Of a stretch of DNA of 64,000 nt, positions 1 to 8,921 are shown piece by piece. Made by a program: the position numbers and the translations under genes. The notes under the pieces were generated by a model that did not search any database, was not told the DNA's origin, and saw only the letters and a list, made by a program, of their open reading frames with translations. The stretch's first letter is position 1. Every line of letters begins with the position of its first letter. The DNA comes from Hyphomicrobiales bacterium (lineage in GTDB: Bacteria > Pseudomonadota > Alphaproteobacteria > Rhizobiales > Rhizobiaceae). The stretch is from NCBI GenBank assembly GCA_900472625.1, contig UCIT01000022.1:1-64000 (forward strand). Reading direction: 5' to 3'.

Positions 1-158
1 ATCCTGCCCCCGCAACCAAATCCTACTAAAACACGCAATCCGCCAAACCAAAACAACCCGCCCAGGCGGGCGTTTGGCGTTTCCGTAGCGCCATGAAAGC
101 GCTGAAGCAGGATTGAGTGCTCTCGCCTCGGAGGATGCCGTTGTGTAGAACGACAGGC

Positions 159-899
159 ATGAGCATTCCGTTTCTGATCACCGGCCCCGACGATGCGGCC
201 GTCACCGTGCTTCTGGCGCATGGCGCCGGTGGTGCCATGGATGCGCCCGCCATGACGCGTTCGGCAGACGCGCTGGCCGCCGTCGGCTTGCGGGTGGCGC
301 GGTTCGAGTTCGGCTATATGGCCGAGCGTCGGCGATCGGAGAGAAGACCGCCGCCGCCGCGCGCGGAAACGCTGGTACCCGAATATCTGGCGGCGGTTCG
401 AGCAATCTCGGGTGGGGCGCTCGTGATCGGCGGCAAGTCGATGGGCGGACGCATCGCCAGCATGGTGGCGGATGATCTCCATCGCAGCGGCGCGATCGCA
501 GGGCTGCTTTGCCTTGGCTATCCCTTCCACCCGATCGGCAAGCCGGAACAATTGCGCACCGCGCATCTCGAGCGGCTGCAAACGCCGACGCTGATCTGCC
601 AGGGAACACGCGACGCTTTCGGAACCAAGGAGGAGGTTTCCGGCTATGCGCTCTCCGAGCATATCGACATCTCCTGGTTGGAGGATGGCGACCACGACCT
701 GAAGCCCCGCAAGGCGATCTCCGGCTTCTCGGCGGCGGACCACATGGCCACCATGGCGGGGCGTGTGAAGCTATGGACCGACGACTTGTTGTCGAAAGGT
801 GCTCGGCAATCGCTGATGCGCCGACTGCGCTGGCTCTCTCTCAATGACAACGGTCGTGGGATCAGTCCCCGTTCCCCGGACGGTCTCCGGATCTGGTGA
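159..899 (+). CDS. alpha/beta hydrolase, KANL3/TEX30-like
   Basis: Predicted cytoplasmic alpha/beta-fold hydrolase of about 246 residues; substrate unknown. Near the N-terminus it has the oxyanion-hole type segment LLAHGAGG, then the nucleophile elbow GKSMGG with Ser as predicted nucleophile. An Asp in GTRDAFG and a His in DGDHDLKP complete a plausible triad. This is the small dienelactone-hydrolase-like group that includes KANL3/TEX30 domains. I chose the ATG at 159 rather than an upstream start at 117, because homology-like sequence begins at MSIPFLITG. It converges with the GH2 gene, with a hairpin between them. The last 25 residues are basic and do not look like part of the fold. Confidence 0.85.
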   Translation: MSIPFLITGPDDAAVTVLLAHGAGGAMDAPAMTRSADALAAVGLRVARFEFGYMAERRRSERRPPPPRAETLVPEYLAAVRAISGGALVIGGKSMGGRIASMVADDLHRSGAIAGLLCLGYPFHPIGKPEQLRTAHLERLQTPTLICQGTRDAFGTKEEVSGYALSEHIDISWLEDGDHDLKPRKAISGFSAADHMATMAGRVKLWTDDLLSKGARQSLMRRLRWLSLNDNGRGISPRSPDGLRIW

Positions 900-952
900 G
901 ATGTGCCTGCGGTTGATGGCGCGCATGAGCGCGATCACAGCGAACGAAAGTG

Positions 953-980
953 AGGACGGCCCGGAGAGCCGTCCTTCTCT
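953..980. terminator. hairpin between convergent genes
   Basis: Perfect 8-bp arms AGGACGGC (953-960) and GCCGTCCT (968-975) with a 7-base loop. A pyrimidine run TTCTCT follows on the plus strand. The position between the hydrolase stop and the GH2 stop fits a transcription terminator, best for the plus strand. Confidence 0.6.
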
Positions 981-984
981 GGCT

Positions 985-3228
985 TCAGACCGCTGCCAGC
1001 TCGAGCGTGACGGCCGCAAAGCGGTCACAGGTCGCCCGGAGCGTGATAGCGCCGGTGAGACCTGTGGTCTCGATCCAGAAACCAGCGGTTCCGCCCTGGA
1101 ACGGGATCGTCGCCGGGCCTATTATTTTCGCCGGGCCGGTGATGCTGACCGAAACTGTCTCGTTCAGGAACGGCAGGCGCTGGCCCTCTTGGTCGAGCGC
1201 GCGGAGGACGACGCGGGTGGTGTCGCGCTCGCGGGCCTTCAGTCGGCTCGCGTCGGCCATAATCTCAAGCGTGGTCGGCAGCGGATCGGCGACCAGCGTC
1301 AGATTGGCCACCGGTACACCATCGACATAGCCGGTAAAGCTGCCGTCGATCCACTTCATGCCCCACAGGCCGAGTTCGTCCGCGGTAAAATGCCTGTGGT
1401 CGAAGACGACGGGCGGATGCGGCAAATGCGGGAAGTTCTCGTAATCGGGACCGACGCGCTTGGTGACGCAGCCGTATGTCAGCTCGACCTCGTCGCAATT
1501 TGTCAGCACGACCAGCGGCAGAACGCCGCCGATGTTGCGCTCGCCGCGCGCCCAGAAGGTCACCGGCTTCATGACGACTTCGTCCGACGGTTCGCACTGG
1601 CTCATATAGACGTAAGCGGCGAATTTCGGTTCGCGGAACATGTCGAGGACGCCGTGGTAGCAGATGCGGTCGCCAGAGCCGAAATCCTTGTGGGTGTTGT
1701 AGTCGAACATGCACCAGCCTATGGCGCCAGAGATGTCGGGGTCGCCGTAGGCGGCGTTCAGCACTTCGAGGTGGCGGCGGACGTGTTCGGCCTGACGCGC
1801 TTCCTGGTCGTAGATCTTGGTCGGATACATGTGCCCGCCGAACTCGGTGATCATGTAGGGCACCTTGCGGGCGAGGCCGGTGCTTTCCTGCTGCGGGCGC
1901 AGCGCCGTGCGCGGGCGGTTGACGCCGGGCAGTTCCTCGTTGCCGAGGATGAAGTCGTTCATCGTGTAGACGTCTTCGAGCAGCTCGCTGTCGGTGATGT
2001 AGCGGACGCCGCCGGTCTGGCGGGTCGGGTCGAGTTCGCGCGCCAGGCGATTGGTCTCGGCGTAGAAAGGATGATTGTCCTGCGATTCGTTGATACGCAC
2101 GCCCCAGATGACGATCGACGGGTGGTTCCAGTCACGCTCGATCATGCGCCGCACGTTGCGGATGGATTCATGCTGCCATTCCTGGTCGCCGATGTGCTGC
2201 CAGCCGGGGATTTCCTCGAACACCAGCAGGCCGATGCGGTCGCAGCGGTCGAGGAACCACTTCGACTGCGGGTAGTGCGAGGTGCGGACCATGTTGCACT
2301 TGAGCACGGATTTCATGATGTCGGCGTCGCGTTCCTGGGCGGAACGGCCGGCGGCATAGCCGACATAGGGAAAGGACTGGTGGCGGTTGAGGCCGCGCAG
2401 CTTCAGCGGCCTGCCATTGAGCAGGAAGCCTTCCGGCGTGAACTCGGCGGTGCGGAAGCCGAACTGCGTGGTCAGTCTGTCAGCGCCGTGGCTGGTCTTC
2501 AGCTCGACAGTGATCTGGTAGAGTTCCGGATTGACGATGTCCCAGAGCGCAATGCCCCTGAGGCCGCGGAACGACAGCACCGCATCGTCGCCTGTCGTCT
2601 CGGCCGACGCCGTTGCCAGCACATTGCCGTCGATATCACAGAGCGAAGCTGTCAGCGTCCCGAAGAAATCGACGCCCGGAGGATTGGACAGATCGACGCG
2701 GACGGATGCCGATTTCTCTTCGGCGAGGACGTCCGATGTCTCGATCTTGAGATTGCCGATCGACACCGGATCGGTGACCTTCAGCCAGACCTCACGGTAG
2801 ATGCCGGCATAGGTCAGATAATCGATGGCGCCGCCGAAGGGCGGGATCTCGGGGTTCTCGCTGCCGTCGATGGTGACCGTGATCAGGTTGTCGCCGCGTT
2901 GAAGTCCATCGGTGAGGCGCGCCTCGAACGGGGTGTAGCCATCCTTGTGGGCGACGATCTCGACGCCGTTCAAATAGACGACGGCGTCTGCCATGGCGGC
3001 ATCGAAGACCAGCGAGACTTCGCGGCCCTGGAATTCCGGCATCCAGCGCAGCAGCTTCTGGTAGGTGAAGGCGCGCTGATAGCTGGTTTCGTCGAAATAG
3101 TTGAACGGCAATTCCACCGCCGTGTGCGGCAGGCTAACGGTGACGCGGCCGTCGAAATCGCGCAGAAGATGCTGGGCGGTGCCCTGGTGGAAGGCCCAGG
3201 ATTCATTGTAGGGAACGATCGAACGCAT
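985..3228 (-). CDS. glycoside hydrolase family 2 (beta-galactosidase/beta-glucuronidase type)
   Basis: A 747-residue retaining beta-glycosidase of family GH2. The N-terminal half is the sugar-binding jelly roll and immunoglobulin-like domain, followed by a TIM-barrel catalytic domain and a C-terminal beta domain. The predicted acid/base is Glu near residue 381 in RINES, after NHPSIVIWG; the nucleophile is Glu near residue 462 in MITEFGG. No signal peptide is visible, so it probably acts on imported glycosides in the cytoplasm. It is the last gene of a minus-strand cluster behind the lactonase, dehydrogenase and dioxygenase genes. The sugar specificity (galactoside, glucuronide or other) cannot be read from sequence alone. 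Confidence 0.92.
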   Translation of the reverse strand: MRSIVPYNESWAFHQGTAQHLLRDFDGRVTVSLPHTAVELPFNYFDETSYQRAFTYQKLLRWMPEFQGREVSLVFDAAMADAVVYLNGVEIVAHKDGYTPFEARLTDGLQRGDNLITVTIDGSENPEIPPFGGAIDYLTYAGIYREVWLKVTDPVSIGNLKIETSDVLAEEKSASVRVDLSNPPGVDFFGTLTASLCDIDGNVLATASAETTGDDAVLSFRGLRGIALWDIVNPELYQITVELKTSHGADRLTTQFGFRTAEFTPEGFLLNGRPLKLRGLNRHQSFPYVGYAAGRSAQERDADIMKSVLKCNMVRTSHYPQSKWFLDRCDRIGLLVFEEIPGWQHIGDQEWQHESIRNVRRMIERDWNHPSIVIWGVRINESQDNHPFYAETNRLARELDPTRQTGGVRYITDSELLEDVYTMNDFILGNEELPGVNRPRTALRPQQESTGLARKVPYMITEFGGHMYPTKIYDQEARQAEHVRRHLEVLNAAYGDPDISGAIGWCMFDYNTHKDFGSGDRICYHGVLDMFREPKFAAYVYMSQCEPSDEVVMKPVTFWARGERNIGGVLPLVVLTNCDEVELTYGCVTKRVGPDYENFPHLPHPPVVFDHRHFTADELGLWGMKWIDGSFTGYVDGVPVANLTLVADPLPTTLEIMADASRLKARERDTTRVVLRALDQEGQRLPFLNETVSVSITGPAKIIGPATIPFQGGTAGFWIETTGLTGAITLRATCDRFAAVTLELAAV

Positions 3229-3375
3229 GTCAGGCTCTCGCTGCAGGGATAGTGTGAGGGATGAAAAGGGCCTCGCTGGCGCGTGAGAAATCGAACATCA
3301 ATCTGTCCTCCTGAAAATGCTGTCGGCGCGACAATGGGCTGAGACCGGACGCGAACGGTCTCTGTCGGTCACGGC

Positions 3376-4287
3376 TTACGGGTACTGGGCACCATTGGTC
3401 GTCGTGTAAATGGCGTAGACCGATTGCGTCGCGGTTATGAACAGGCGGTTCTTCTTCGGGCCGCCGAAGGTGAGATTGGAGACCGTCTGCGGCACCTTGA
3501 TCTTGCCGAGCAGCGTGCCGTCAGGCGCAAAGCAGTGGATGCCGTCGGCGGCGCTGCTCCAGAGATTGCCCGAAATGTCGAAGCGGAAGCCGTCGGGGTT
3601 ACCCGTGTCGATCGAGCAGAAGTACCCCTTGTCGGCCAGCGTGCGGTCGTCGATGACGTCGAACACGCGGATGTGGCGGGGAACGTCGTGGTTGGACGAG
3701 CCGGAGTCGGCGATATAGAGCTGCTTTTCGTCGGGCGAGAAGGCAAGGCCGTTCGGCTGGATGAAGTCGGTGGCGACCGCCTCGACCTCACCGGTTCCGG
3801 CGTCGATGCGGTAGACGTTGTGGCTCTGCTGTTCCGGCTCGGCCTTGTGGCCTTCATAGTCGGACATGATGCCGTAGCTCGGATCGGTAAACCAGATCGA
3901 TCCGTCCGAGCGGACGACCACGTCGTTTGGTGAGTTCAGCCGCTTGCCCTGATACTTGTCGGCAAGAACGGTGATGCGACCGTCCGGCTCGGTGCGGGTG
4001 ACGCGGCGTCCGCCGTGCTCGCAGGAGACCAGTCGGCCCTGGCGGTCGCGGGTGTTGCCGTTGACGTAGTTCGACGCGGCGCGAAAGACCGATACGCCGC
4101 CATCGGGAACCCAGCGCATCATGCGCTCGTTCGGAATGTCGCTCCAGAGCAGGCAATTCAGATCGGAAAACCAGACGGGGCCCTCGCTCCAGCGGCAGCC
4201 GGAATAGAGCTCCTCCAGCCTGGCGCTGCCGGCGATCAGGCTGTGAAAACGGTCGTCACGGATTTCGTAAAGCGCATCTTGCGACAC
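3376..4287 (-). CDS. SMP-30/gluconolactonase/LRE family protein
   Basis: A 303-residue six-bladed beta-propeller of the SMP-30/gluconolactonase family, which hydrolyses sugar lactones using one divalent metal. Visible ligand candidates are Glu in SEGPVW near the N-terminus, Asn in NSPNDVVV, Asn in the IQPNGLAFSPDE segment and Asp in NPDGF. The start is GTG at 4287, with a strong GGGAGGAG ribosome site about 8 bases upstream. It lies between an SDR and a GH2 gene on the same strand. This fits a pathway in which a sugar is released from a glycoside, oxidised to a lactone and then opened. The actual lactone is not known. Confidence 0.9.
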   Translation of the reverse strand: MSQDALYEIRDDRFHSLIAGSARLEELYSGCRWSEGPVWFSDLNCLLWSDIPNERMMRWVPDGGVSVFRAASNYVNGNTRDRQGRLVSCEHGGRRVTRTEPDGRITVLADKYQGKRLNSPNDVVVRSDGSIWFTDPSYGIMSDYEGHKAEPEQQSHNVYRIDAGTGEVEAVATDFIQPNGLAFSPDEKQLYIADSGSSNHDVPRHIRVFDVIDDRTLADKGYFCSIDTGNPDGFRFDISGNLWSSAADGIHCFAPDGTLLGKIKVPQTVSNLTFGGPKKNRLFITATQSVYAIYTTTNGAQYP

Positions 4288-4386
4288 CGGCTGCTCCTCC
4301 CAAAGCGATTTGATCTCCTTCGTAAACGTAAACGGCAGAGCGTGCCAGAGCCCGATCCGGCAAAAGGATCAGGCTCCGGCATTTTT

Positions 4387-5208
4387 TCAAAGAGGTGCGT
4401 CGGGATGAGGCGAGCCGTCGTAGCCACCCCAAATCGACTGGTCGAAGCAGATCATCGAGCCGGTCATCAGGCCCGATTCCGCTGACGACAGGTAGGCGCA
4501 GGCTCGGGCTACTTCTTCCGGATCGACCAGGCGGCCGAAGGGCTGGCTGGCTGCGGCCTCGTCCAGCCAGTTGGCCGATGCGCCGTGGAATTCCCGCTGT
4601 ATGCGGTCCTCGCCTTCCGATGCCATCCAGCCGATGTTGAGGCCGTTGACACGGATGCGGTTGCGCAGCAGGGCGTAAGCGGTATTCTTGGTCAGCGTCT
4701 CCAAGGCGCCCTTGGAACTGCAATAGGCGGCGATGAAGGGCTGGCCGGCCATGGCCGACATCGAGCCGATATTGACGATCGTGCCCTCCGTCTTCTCGCG
4801 CCGCATGATCTTCACGGTCTCCTGGATCAGGAAGAACGGCGCGCGGACGTTGACGGCGAACATCCGGTCGAAGAGCTCGGGAGTGGTGTCGAGGATAGTG
4901 CCGCGATCAGTGAGCGCGGCGACATTGACCAGCGCGTCGACGCGGCCGAAAGCCTGGTCGCAAGCGTGCACGACATGCGTGGCGTCTTCGACCTTGCCGA
5001 GGTCGGCCGCGATATAGACGACCTTCGCGCCTGTGCTGGCCGAGATCTCCTCGGCTTTTGCCTTGCCCTTTTCGGCATTGCGACCGCAGATCACGATGCC
5101 GCTGGCGCCGCGCTCGGCGAACAGCCGTGCAATCGTGGCGCCGAGTCCCTGGGTGCCGCCGGTAACGATAACGATCTTGCCGTCGAGACGGCTGTGTACT
5201 GTGCTCAT
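4387..5208 (-). CDS. SDR family oxidoreductase
   Basis: Classical short-chain dehydrogenase of 273 residues. The NAD(P)-binding motif TGGTQGLG sits near the N-terminus, followed by the NVAALTD segment and the catalytic S...YCSSK motif (Tyr and Lys). The C-terminal part is longer than in minimal 250-residue SDRs. The ATG at 5208 was chosen because an AGGAGGAGG ribosome site lies just upstream. Gene order dioxygenase-SDR-lactonase-GH2 suggests that it oxidises a sugar or sugar-like alcohol. The alternative is any SDR substrate, since the family is broad. Confidence 0.9.
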   Translation of the reverse strand: MSTVHSRLDGKIVIVTGGTQGLGATIARLFAERGASGIVICGRNAEKGKAKAEEISASTGAKVVYIAADLGKVEDATHVVHACDQAFGRVDALVNVAALTDRGTILDTTPELFDRMFAVNVRAPFFLIQETVKIMRREKTEGTIVNIGSMSAMAGQPFIAAYCSSKGALETLTKNTAYALLRNRIRVNGLNIGWMASEGEDRIQREFHGASANWLDEAAASQPFGRLVDPEEVARACAYLSSAESGLMTGSMICFDQSIWGGYDGSPHPDAPL

Positions 5209-5329
5209 ATGGGTTCCTCCTCCTGTTGTGACGTGCGAATGGCCCCTCGCGCAGCGAGAGGCCTGTTTGTTCATGGTGTTGCTGCAAGGGGTTGATGCGC
5301 GTCGATGACCGGTGTGTCGGCCCGATGCA

Positions 5330-6517
5330 TCAGCTCAGCTTCTTCTCCGCCAGGTCGGACAGTGCCTGCTCGAATGCCGCGTGGCTCCAGCCGGCTGCCA
5401 AGGCTTCGCTCATCAGTTGAGCCTGGGTTTTCGGCGCCATGCCGCCGACGGGCGGGTCGCGATCGAGGTTGGTCGGGAAGGAATAACCCTCGGCGCAGGC
5501 GGCGATGGCGTTGACGGTCTCGGAGGGAGACAGCTTGTTTTTCAGCTTCTTCAGCGCGGGAAACAGCGTAGCGGACATGCGCTGGCGGTCGACGGTCTCC
5601 ATCGCGCGGCCGAAGGCGGACGAGACCTGCAGCAGATTGGCGACGCGCTTGATATCGGCCGAGCGATTGGTGCCGGCGGCATGGAAAAGCGCCGGGTTGA
5701 AGAAGACGACGTCGCCCTTGCGCAACGGCAGTTGCACGTGGTTTTCGTCGAAATAGGCGCGGAATTCCGGCCGCTTGAGGGCGAGATAGCCGGGCACGTA
5801 GGCCTGGCTGTGAGGCAAGAACAAGGTCGGCCCGCTTTCGAGTGGCATATCGCAGTGGGCAACGGCGCCCTGCAGCGTCAGCACCGGCGAGAGCTTGTGA
5901 ACATGCGCCGGGAACTGCTGGATCACCTCTGAGGACTGGAAGCCGAGATGGTAGTCGCGGTGGGCCGACTGGGCGGCGCCGCCCGGGTTGACGCGATTGA
6001 CCTGTGCGGTCATCTGATAGCTCGGGCCGAGCCAGGCCTGGCTGGCGAGTGCGATGATCGGGTTGCCGTAATATTCGGCAAAATTCTCGGGATCCGCCAG
6101 GCAGTGCTTTTCCAGCGAATTCCAGATGCGGTCGTTGGCGCCTGCCTTGGCAAAATGGTCGCCGCCGCCGGTCGACGAACGGTGCTGCTCGGCGATGATG
6201 TTCTCGAATATCGCGCTGGCGCGATCGATGACATCAGTATCTTCGTAGGCGCCGGCAAAGACGACGACGCCGGGACCATCGGCAAAGGCTTCGCAGATTT
6301 CGGCGAGGATGGTGCGCTTGCCGTCAACCTCGGCAATTGAAGCGCGGACTTTCCGGCTGTCGTAGATCAGCACGTTCTTCTCGACCGACGCTGCGTTCGG
6401 GTAGTCGGCAAGAGACGTCGTTCGCTCGGCCTGTGCGCGGAAATCGTCGATGTCGCAGCTGTCCTCCGTCAGCCAGATGCGGTCGGCGCGCAATTTTTGT
6501 AAATTGTCGGTTTTCAT
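5330..6517 (-). CDS. phytanoyl-CoA dioxygenase (PhyH) family protein
   Basis: A 395-residue Fe(II)/2-oxoglutarate oxygenase of the PhyH superfamily. The iron facial triad can be read as His and Asp in AHRDYHLG and the distal His in ALFHAAGTNRS. An Arg follows shortly after and could bind 2-oxoglutarate. It starts with ATG at 6517 behind a GGAGGA ribosome site and is the first gene of the minus-strand cluster, divergent from a LacI-type regulator. PhyH enzymes hydroxylate or oxidatively demethylate small molecules. Its presence in a glycoside cluster suggests the substrate is not a plain sugar, but this is inference. Confidence 0.88.
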   Translation of the reverse strand: MKTDNLQKLRADRIWLTEDSCDIDDFRAQAERTTSLADYPNAASVEKNVLIYDSRKVRASIAEVDGKRTILAEICEAFADGPGVVVFAGAYEDTDVIDRASAIFENIIAEQHRSSTGGGDHFAKAGANDRIWNSLEKHCLADPENFAEYYGNPIIALASQAWLGPSYQMTAQVNRVNPGGAAQSAHRDYHLGFQSSEVIQQFPAHVHKLSPVLTLQGAVAHCDMPLESGPTLFLPHSQAYVPGYLALKRPEFRAYFDENHVQLPLRKGDVVFFNPALFHAAGTNRSADIKRVANLLQVSSAFGRAMETVDRQRMSATLFPALKKLKNKLSPSETVNAIAACAEGYSFPTNLDRDPPVGGMAPKTQAQLMSEALAAGWSHAAFEQALSDLAEKKLS

Positions 6518-6612
6518 CAGATGCTCCTCCATTGCTGATGGAGGCACTATACGGCTTGGCGTGGCGTGTTATAGATCAGGAATCCATCAAAAAGACATCA
6601 GATTGGGTCGCT
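6518..6612. promoter_or_regulatory. divergent control region, PhyH operon / LacI regulator
   Basis: This 95-base gap separates the first gene of the catabolic cluster from its divergent LacI-type regulator, so both promoters should lie here. TATAGT is visible in minus-strand orientation near 6550. Half-sites TGATGGA (6536-6542) and TCCATCA (6593-6599) face each other across about 50 bases. Neither a full LacI palindrome nor a clear -35/-10 pair could be settled by eye. Confidence 0.4.
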
Positions 6613-7635
6613 GTGGCGCACGTATTCCTCGTCAAGGACATCGCCTTCCAGGCGGGGCTCAGCACCGCGACGGTCGATCGCGTGCTGAACGGCCGCTCCG
6701 GTGTCAGGCGGCAGACCGAGTTGCGGGTTCGCGCTGCCATCGCCGAGCTGGAGAAGCAGCAAACGGGAGCTGCGGTCGCTGGGCGCACGCTGGCGATCGA
6801 CATCGTCATGGAGACGCCGGAGCGTTTCAGCGAGGCGGTTCGGGCTGCTTTCGAGGCTGAGGTCACCACCTTCCTGCCGACAGTGTTTCGCTGCCGGTTT
6901 CATTTTTCCGAGGTGATGAAAGCCGCCGAGATCGTACAGCTTCTCGATCGCATCCGGCTGCGCGGGACCAAGGGGGTGGTACTGAAGGCACCTGACGTGA
7001 CGGATATCGACGCAGTGGTTTCGCGGCTCGACGAGGCCGGCATTCCCGTCGTCACGCTGGTGACCGATCTGCCAAATTCGGCGCGCGCCGCCTATGCCGG
7101 AGCCGACAACCGGGCGGCGGGAGAGACCGCCGCTTATCTGATCGGCGAGCGGTTTGCGGGTGCGCCGGGGCGGGTGCTGGTGACGCTGTCGAGCGGTCGC
7201 TTCCGTGGGGAAGAGGAACGCGAGATCGGCTTTCGCCGCATCATTCGCGAGCGCTACGGGCAGATCGGCATTACCGAGATCAGCGAGGGACACGGCACGG
7301 ACATCGCAACAGGGACGCTGGCGGCGCGTGCCATCGCCGAAAATGAAGCGATCGATGCCGTTTACTCGATCGGCGGTGGCAACCGGGCGGTTCTGGCGGC
7401 GTTCGAGGCGGCGGGTCGATCGCTTCGGGTCTTCGTCGCGCATGATCTCGACGCCGACAATCGCGCACTACTGGCGGCGGGCAGAATAAGCTTTGTGCTG
7501 CACCACGATCTGCGCTCGGACGCGCGTTCGGCCTTTCGGGCAATCATGAGCCGGACGATGTCGGCCAGGGTTGGCGGGGCATCCCTTTCGGCGGTGGAGA
7601 TTATCACTCCTTACAATATGCCGTCGTCCGGATAA
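6613..7635 (+). CDS. LacI-family transcriptional regulator
   Basis: A 340-residue LacI-type repressor. The N-terminal helix-turn-helix reads VKDIAFQAGLSTATVDRVLNG, as in rhizobial sugar regulators. It is followed by a periplasmic-binding-protein-like effector domain with YAGADNRAAGETAAYL and a late IGGGNRAVLAAFE segment. I placed the start at GTG 6613 (MAHVFLVKDI); the open frame extends further upstream, but that part overlaps the control region and is not LacI-like. Divergence from the PhyH-SDR-lactonase-GH2 cluster makes it the likely local repressor. The effector should be a sugar or derivative, since the C-domain resembles ribose-type binding proteins. Confidence 0.88.
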   Translation: MAHVFLVKDIAFQAGLSTATVDRVLNGRSGVRRQTELRVRAAIAELEKQQTGAAVAGRTLAIDIVMETPERFSEAVRAAFEAEVTTFLPTVFRCRFHFSEVMKAAEIVQLLDRIRLRGTKGVVLKAPDVTDIDAVVSRLDEAGIPVVTLVTDLPNSARAAYAGADNRAAGETAAYLIGERFAGAPGRVLVTLSSGRFRGEEEREIGFRRIIRERYGQIGITEISEGHGTDIATGTLAARAIAENEAIDAVYSIGGGNRAVLAAFEAAGRSLRVFVAHDLDADNRALLAAGRISFVLHHDLRSDARSAFRAIMSRTMSARVGGASLSAVEIITPYNMPSSG

Positions 7636-7700
7636 GGTTGGCCGTTCCTTCGCGGGCGAAATCGCGGTATGGGTTCCGTATTAGGCAAGGTGAATTTGGT

Positions 7701-8921
7701 ATGGAATACAAGGATATCGGCACAGTCGCGTCGTGGCTGACGGAACAGGGGCTGAAAGGCGCCACCGAGTCGGAGCTGCTGAACGGATTCTGCGAGACTT
7801 GTCGTGGCATGGGCCTGCCGCTCGATCGTGGCCTAGCGCTGATGGATACGCTGCATCCGGTTCATGAGGGGCGCGCGTTTCGCTGGGACAGCCAGGAAGA
7901 GGTCGAAGGCGAGTTCGCCTACGGCCCGACCGGCAGCGACGGGAATTCGCTGGCGAGCTGGCAGACATCCGCCTTCTACTATCTCTGGGCCGGTACCGAC
8001 AACGAAGTGCGCCGGCGCATCGGCTTCGGCGACCCCACCGATTTCGCGATGCTGGAAAAGATGCAGGGCGAGGGGCATACAGATTTCATCGCTATGGTGC
8101 ATCGTTTCGCCAAGGCGGGGACGATCGGCGAGATGGATTGCTTCTTCTCGCATTTCACCACGCGCCATGCCGAAGGATTTACCGATCATCACCTGATGAT
8201 CCTGCGCAAGCTGGTGCCTGTGCTGGCGCTGGCGATCAAGTGCATCGCGCTCGGCCGCATCGCGCGCACGATCGCGGAGGTCTATCTCGGTGAAGATGCA
8301 GCCCGGCAGGTGCTGGAGGGCAAGATCAGCCGCGGCAAGTCGGAGCGGATTTCCGCGGTTCTGTGGTTCTCCGACCTCGTCAACTACACCAAGATTTCCG
8401 ACAGCGCCTCGCCCGAGGAAATCCTGCCGATGCTGAATGCCTACAGCGATCTGGTGATTTCGGCAGTGCATGAGGCCGGTGGCAATGTGCTGAAGCTGAT
8501 CGGCGATGGCGTGCTGGCGATCTTCAAGGCGGATGCCCCGGTCGATGCCTGTTCGGCGGCGCTGACGGCCGAACGGCTGCTGCATGAGCGGCTGGTGACG
8601 CTGAACGATGAGCGGGCGTTCGAGGAGCGGCCGACCACCGACGTCTATATCGGCCTGCATATCGGCGACGTGTTCTACGGCAACATCGGCAGCCAGGAGC
8701 GGCTCGATTTCACCGTCATCGGTCCTGCCGTCAACGAAGTCAGCCGCATTGCCTCGCTCTGTCGCTCGGTGGATTTCAACGTTTTGATGTCGTCCGATTT
8801 CGCTGCTGCCATCCCGGAAGACCAGCGCGGTACGCTTGCCTGCATCGGCCGATATGCGCTGCGCGGCGTGCAGCGGCCGCAGGAGCTTTATACGCTCGAA
8901 ACGGCCGGTGCCCTGCGCTGA
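7701..8921 (+). CDS. class III adenylate/guanylate cyclase
   Basis: A 406-residue cyclase making cAMP or cGMP. The C-terminal catalytic domain (about residues 215-390) has the first metal Asp in WFSDLVNYT, Lys and the second metal Asp in KLIGDGVLAIF, a DFTVIG segment, and the transition-state Asn and Arg in AVNEVSRI. The catalytic set therefore appears complete for a homodimer. The first 200 residues have no transmembrane helix or domain I recognise and probably form a cytoplasmic sensor. The ATG at 7701 was preferred to an upstream start, as AAGG precedes it by about 10 bases. Its stop codon directly abuts that of the convergent SDR gene. Confidence 0.9.
   Translation: MEYKDIGTVASWLTEQGLKGATESELLNGFCETCRGMGLPLDRGLALMDTLHPVHEGRAFRWDSQEEVEGEFAYGPTGSDGNSLASWQTSAFYYLWAGTDNEVRRRIGFGDPTDFAMLEKMQGEGHTDFIAMVHRFAKAGTIGEMDCFFSHFTTRHAEGFTDHHLMILRKLVPVLALAIKCIALGRIARTIAEVYLGEDAARQVLEGKISRGKSERISAVLWFSDLVNYTKISDSASPEEILPMLNAYSDLVISAVHEAGGNVLKLIGDGVLAIFKADAPVDACSAALTAERLLHERLVTLNDERAFEERPTTDVYIGLHIGDVFYGNIGSQERLDFTVIGPAVNEVSRIASLCRSVDFNVLMSSDFAAAIPEDQRGTLACIGRYALRGVQRPQELYTLETAGALR

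Noticed and set aside
26..253. A 75-codon minus-strand frame at the window start
   Set aside because: Overlaps the hydrolase start and shows no recognisable pattern. The first 158 bases otherwise hold nothing I can name beyond an upstream region for that gene.
844..3252. An 802-codon open frame on the plus strand opposite the GH2 gene
   Set aside because: It is the antisense shadow of a clear GH2 enzyme with catalytic residues. Its translation is low-complexity Val/Ala/Asp/Arg, typical of opposite-strand frames in GC-rich DNA.
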